From a virus, in IMG/VR virus record IMGVR_UViG_3300045051_000289, positions 1 to 38,631 of that record: a stretch of 38,631 nt of DNA. One strand, 5' to 3'. The notes below the pieces were generated by a model, which was not told the DNA's origin, did not search any database, and saw only the letters and a list, made by a program, of their open reading frames with translations. Below are positions 37,200 to 38,631 of this stretch, piece by piece (the first letter of the stretch is position 1; the number at the start of each line of letters is the position of its first letter). The position numbers and the translations under genes were made by a program.

Positions 37200-37505
37200 C
37201 TACTCATCGCCGCAGGGGCGACAAAGGTAAACATCTTCTGCCTGGTGCCACCCGTCGCCTTCGCAGATGGGCTTGCCGCACGCCTCGCAGAAAGACACGA
37301 ACTCGCGGTCGTTGATGGCGAGGATCTGGGCTCCCTTCGGAAGGCGGGCTTTGATGCCCTCAAGCGAGGTGGCCTGAAAATCGAGGGTCAGCCGGTACTC
37401 GATCTTGAAGACCTCGCCCAACCCTCCGCTCAACTCGGACCCCGCCTTGGGTGTTTCTCCCCCAGGCAACAGTCCTGGATTATTTGCTACATCTCCGATC
37501 CTCAT
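37200..37505 (-). CDS. Cassette 4 gene: zinc-ribbon protein, 101 residues, starting inside attC D
   Basis: ATG 37505 is preceded by GGGAAG and is the only well-placed ATG. Both lie in the terminal loop of attC D, so the first 30 residues are encoded by the attC itself. From residue 31 (EVFKIEYRLTLDFQ) the sequence looks like ordinary protein. C73/C76 and C95/C98 (FCEAC ... LCRPC) form a zinc-ribbon pattern around EGDGWHQAEDVY. A TTG at residue 29 directly behind GGAGG is another possible but badly spaced start. The stop lies at attC C. Confidence 0.65.
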   Translation of the reverse strand: MRIGDVANNPGLLPGGETPKAGSELSGGLGEVFKIEYRLTLDFQATSLEGIKARLPKGAQILAINDREFVSFCEACGKPICEGDGWHQAEDVYLCRPCGDE

Positions 37506-37549
37506 TTCTTCCCTTTCTCCGGCGGGGCCGGTTAGCTGTGGCGTTAGGC
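37416..37549 (+). other. attC site D (134 bp, long loop)
   Basis: End boxes are GCCCAAC (37416-37422) and GTTAGGC (37543-37549). GCT-AAC-CGG-CCCCGCC on the left arm (37428-37446) pairs with GGCGGGGCCGGTTAGC (37521-37536). Left-arm bulges are C431, T435 and A439. The 74-base terminal loop contains the ribosome-binding site and start codon of the cassette 4 gene. Length is near the upper end of known attC sites, as in Vibrio repeats. The predicted crossover is G37543/T37544. Confidence 0.88.
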
Positions 37550-37759
37550 CCACGGCCACTTGAAGTTGACTATGTCCTGGACGATGCACCAAGGACGGAT
37601 CATAGAAGCGGGGACCCACGTGGGGATGGTGTTCAAGACCTCGTCGATCTCAAGGCCATCTGCACGCCACTCGGCCAGGCATCTGGGATCCCCCAAGAAG
37701 GTGAAGGACCACTCCTTCGAGTTCCCCCTGACGTGGATGGAAAGTTGTTTCTTACCCAT
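37544..37759 (-). CDS. Small phage protein, 71 residues
   Basis: ATG 37759 has GGAGGG upstream. The protein (MGKKQLSIHVRGNSKEWSFT, then GDPRCLAEWRADGLEIDEVL) has two predicted strands and an acidic helix, and ends in hydrophobic/tryptophan-rich FKWPWA. I do not know a function, though the pattern occurs in other phages. The TAA stop is built into the GTTAGGC box of attC D. The start overlaps the end of the next gene by 8 bases, so this gene belongs to an operon continuing right, where no further attC is visible. Confidence 0.7.
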   Translation of the reverse strand: MGKKQLSIHVRGNSKEWSFTFLGDPRCLAEWRADGLEIDEVLNTIPTWVPASMIRPWCIVQDIVNFKWPWA

Positions 37760-38066
37760 TCGACCCTCCGGAGGCCATCGCCTCGATCTGTTCATTGGTG
37801 TAGCCCAGGATGCCGTTCTCGGAGCACGCCGGGTAGCGCCCGGGGACGGACCCGCGACGTTCAGCATAGCAGTGTGGGCACCATGTCGCATGCCTGACAT
37901 TGTGTGGTGTGGCCTCCCACTCGTGCCCGTTCTCACACCGCCAACGCATCTTGGTCTTGGCGTTAATGTATTCCGTTGACAGGCATGCCCCGCCCATTGC
38001 CTCGGCTACCGCCCGGCAGTCGGCGAGCAGGGCGCCCCTTTGCTCTGGCATCAGGCCCCTTGGCAT
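37752..38066 (-). CDS. Zinc-finger protein of the phage/homing-associated type, 104 residues
   Basis: ATG 38066 has GGAGG at 4-base spacing. A GTG at 38081 overlaps that site and is less likely. The block from GGACLSTEYINAKTKMRWRC through NGHEWEATPHN to WCPHC has the C-x(4)-H ... C-x-x-C zinc site and W-rich pattern of a domain I associate with phage and homing-endonuclease proteins. No nuclease motif follows. The C-terminus (GYTNEQIEAMASGG) is a short helix. Confidence 0.7.
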   Translation of the reverse strand: MPRGLMPEQRGALLADCRAVAEAMGGACLSTEYINAKTKMRWRCENGHEWEATPHNVRHATWCPHCYAERRGSVPGRYPACSENGILGYTNEQIEAMASGGSNG

Positions 38067-38227
38067 CTGACCTCCACGCACACGATGGAGTCACCATCCC
38101 AGGTGTCGATGATCCAGCGTTCTTTGTCACCGGCCCACGCCTTGGGGTGTGGGGTGACACGCATGATGCTGCCGTTGTCGATGGGGGTGGAGCTATTGTA
38201 GGGTCGGTAGTTCTTGTCGGTCTTCAC
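38051..38227 (-). CDS. Small hypothetical protein, 58 residues
   Basis: This short gene starts at a GTG sharing a base with the stop of the phosphoesterase gene (TAGTG), with GAGG seven bases upstream. It ends 16 bases inside the zinc-finger gene. The protein (MKTDKNYRPYNSSTPIDNGS, later ERWIIDTWDGDSIVCVEV) is strand-rich at its end. I do not recognise it. The tight coupling on both sides supports it. Confidence 0.6.
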   Translation of the reverse strand: MKTDKNYRPYNSSTPIDNGSIMRVTPHPKAWAGDKERWIIDTWDGDSIVCVEVRCQGA

Positions 38228-38631
38228 TAGATCCTCACAAGGATGGGGGCGTTGATCGCCCGGTAGTGTTCATCACAGATTGAAGCGTTGATGGATGTGG
38301 TCTTCGTATTGCTACTGCAATACACCCCATACCCGCTATGCGCATGACCAAATACATGTAGGTCCAGGTTGAGATATCGAATCCGGCTGGTGAGCCTAGG
38401 ACACCCAATGTCTCGACCATCATCAAGCCTCCCACCACCGGTCGGCGGGCAGTGGGTGACAAGAATATCAGTGTCTTCCGGGATTGCAGCCCACTTCTCG
38501 TCAAGGAAGTCAGCCCCCTCCGATGGATCCCGTGGAGCATTGAATGCCCAGTCCATGAACCATGGCTGCCAAGGTGAACCGTAGATGCGGACCCCCTCGA
38601 CCACTGTCTCCTTGTCCACCAGGAGGGTGAC
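38227..38631 (-). CDS. Calcineurin-like metallophosphoesterase, N-terminus beyond the window
   Basis: The frame stays open to the window edge, and the residues before the first internal methionine (VTLLVDKETVVEGVRIYGSP) read as genuine protein, so the true start lies outside. Visible family motifs are IYGSPWQPWFMDWAFN, LVTHCPP (third histidine motif) and FGHAHSGYG (the GHxH metal motif). This matches the MPPED-type branch of metallophosphoesterases. The DxH and NHD motifs would lie further upstream. Such enzymes hydrolyse phosphodiesters or phosphomonoesters, and the phage substrate is unknown. Confidence 0.85.
   Translation of the reverse strand, partial: VTLLVDKETVVEGVRIYGSPWQPWFMDWAFNAPRDPSEGADFLDEKWAAIPEDTDILVTHCPPTGGGRLDDGRDIGCPRLTSRIRYLNLDLHVFGHAHSGYGVYCSSNTKTTSINASICDEHYRAINAPILVRI

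Noticed and set aside
36683-37535. Rightward open frames as sense cassette genes
   Set aside because: The frames at 36683-37183 and 36975-37535 cross attC sites and have shadow-like composition. The leftward genes in the same places have strong ribosome-binding sites and family motifs.
36474-37549. Intergenic hairpins as intrinsic terminators or REP-like repeats
   Set aside because: None is followed by a T-tract on the transcribed strand. The end boxes and same-arm bulges fit attC and are not explained by terminators or REP elements.
1-38631. CRISPR array, insertion sequence or rRNA
   Set aside because: I saw no regularly spaced direct repeats, transposase-like gene or rRNA-like sequence anywhere in the window.

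Overview
The window is a large part of a tailed-phage genome with podovirus-type (T7-like) virion architecture. It carries a terminase pair, portal, scaffold, P22/HK97-type coat, adaptor and nozzle proteins, two fibre genes, a four-gene ejectosome ending in a 3,727-residue giant protein, and a Gram-negative-style lysis set (M15 peptidase, holin-like protein, i-spanin-like protein). No replication genes are present, so the genome continues beyond both edges. The host cannot be named. The spanin-like gene and the integron-type sites point to a proteobacterium.

Layout. Positions 1-849 hold one possible leftward small gene and a control region with a 9-bp inverted repeat built around two divergent TTGACA boxes. 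Positions 850-35306 form one rightward late block: winged-helix protein, TerS, six small genes including a zinc-ribbon protein and a RusA-like nuclease, TerL, portal, an AT-rich promoter-like gap, scaffold, coat, hairpin, head-tail connector genes (one a truncated tandem copy of its neighbour), nozzle, fibres, small virion genes, ejection proteins and lysis. Most genes overlap or abut, which implies translational coupling. A hairpin with a T-tract at 35312-35342 ends the converging leftward unit.

Positions 35364-38631 are leftward: a cupin-like protein, a tRNA-Pro(UGG), and a run of small genes ending at a metallophosphoesterase cut by the window edge.

The most unusual feature is in this leftward part. 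Four sites (36474-36532, 36745-36841, 37138-37198, 37416-37549) have the anatomy of integron attC recombination sites: RYYYAAC and GTTRRRY end boxes, paired inner arms, and bulged C and A bases on one arm only. They delimit four gene cassettes of 298-357 bp, each with one small phage-type gene and no integrase in view (a CALIN-like array, meaning a cluster of attC sites lacking an integrase). By bulge polarity all four sites point rightward while all four genes point leftward. Three of the five bounding stop codons lie inside an R box, and one attC contains the ribosome-binding site and start codon of a gene. A short sequence resembling the core of a class 1 attI site lies at the proximal end, next to the tRNA.

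The giant ejection protein also deserves attention. Glycine-rich hydrophobic segments at both ends frame an internal segment resembling sigma-70 region 4 (about residues 1254-1307) and a Walker A P-loop resembling zeta-toxin-type kinases (about 2411-2419). This suggests the protein may carry effector activities into the host with the DNA.
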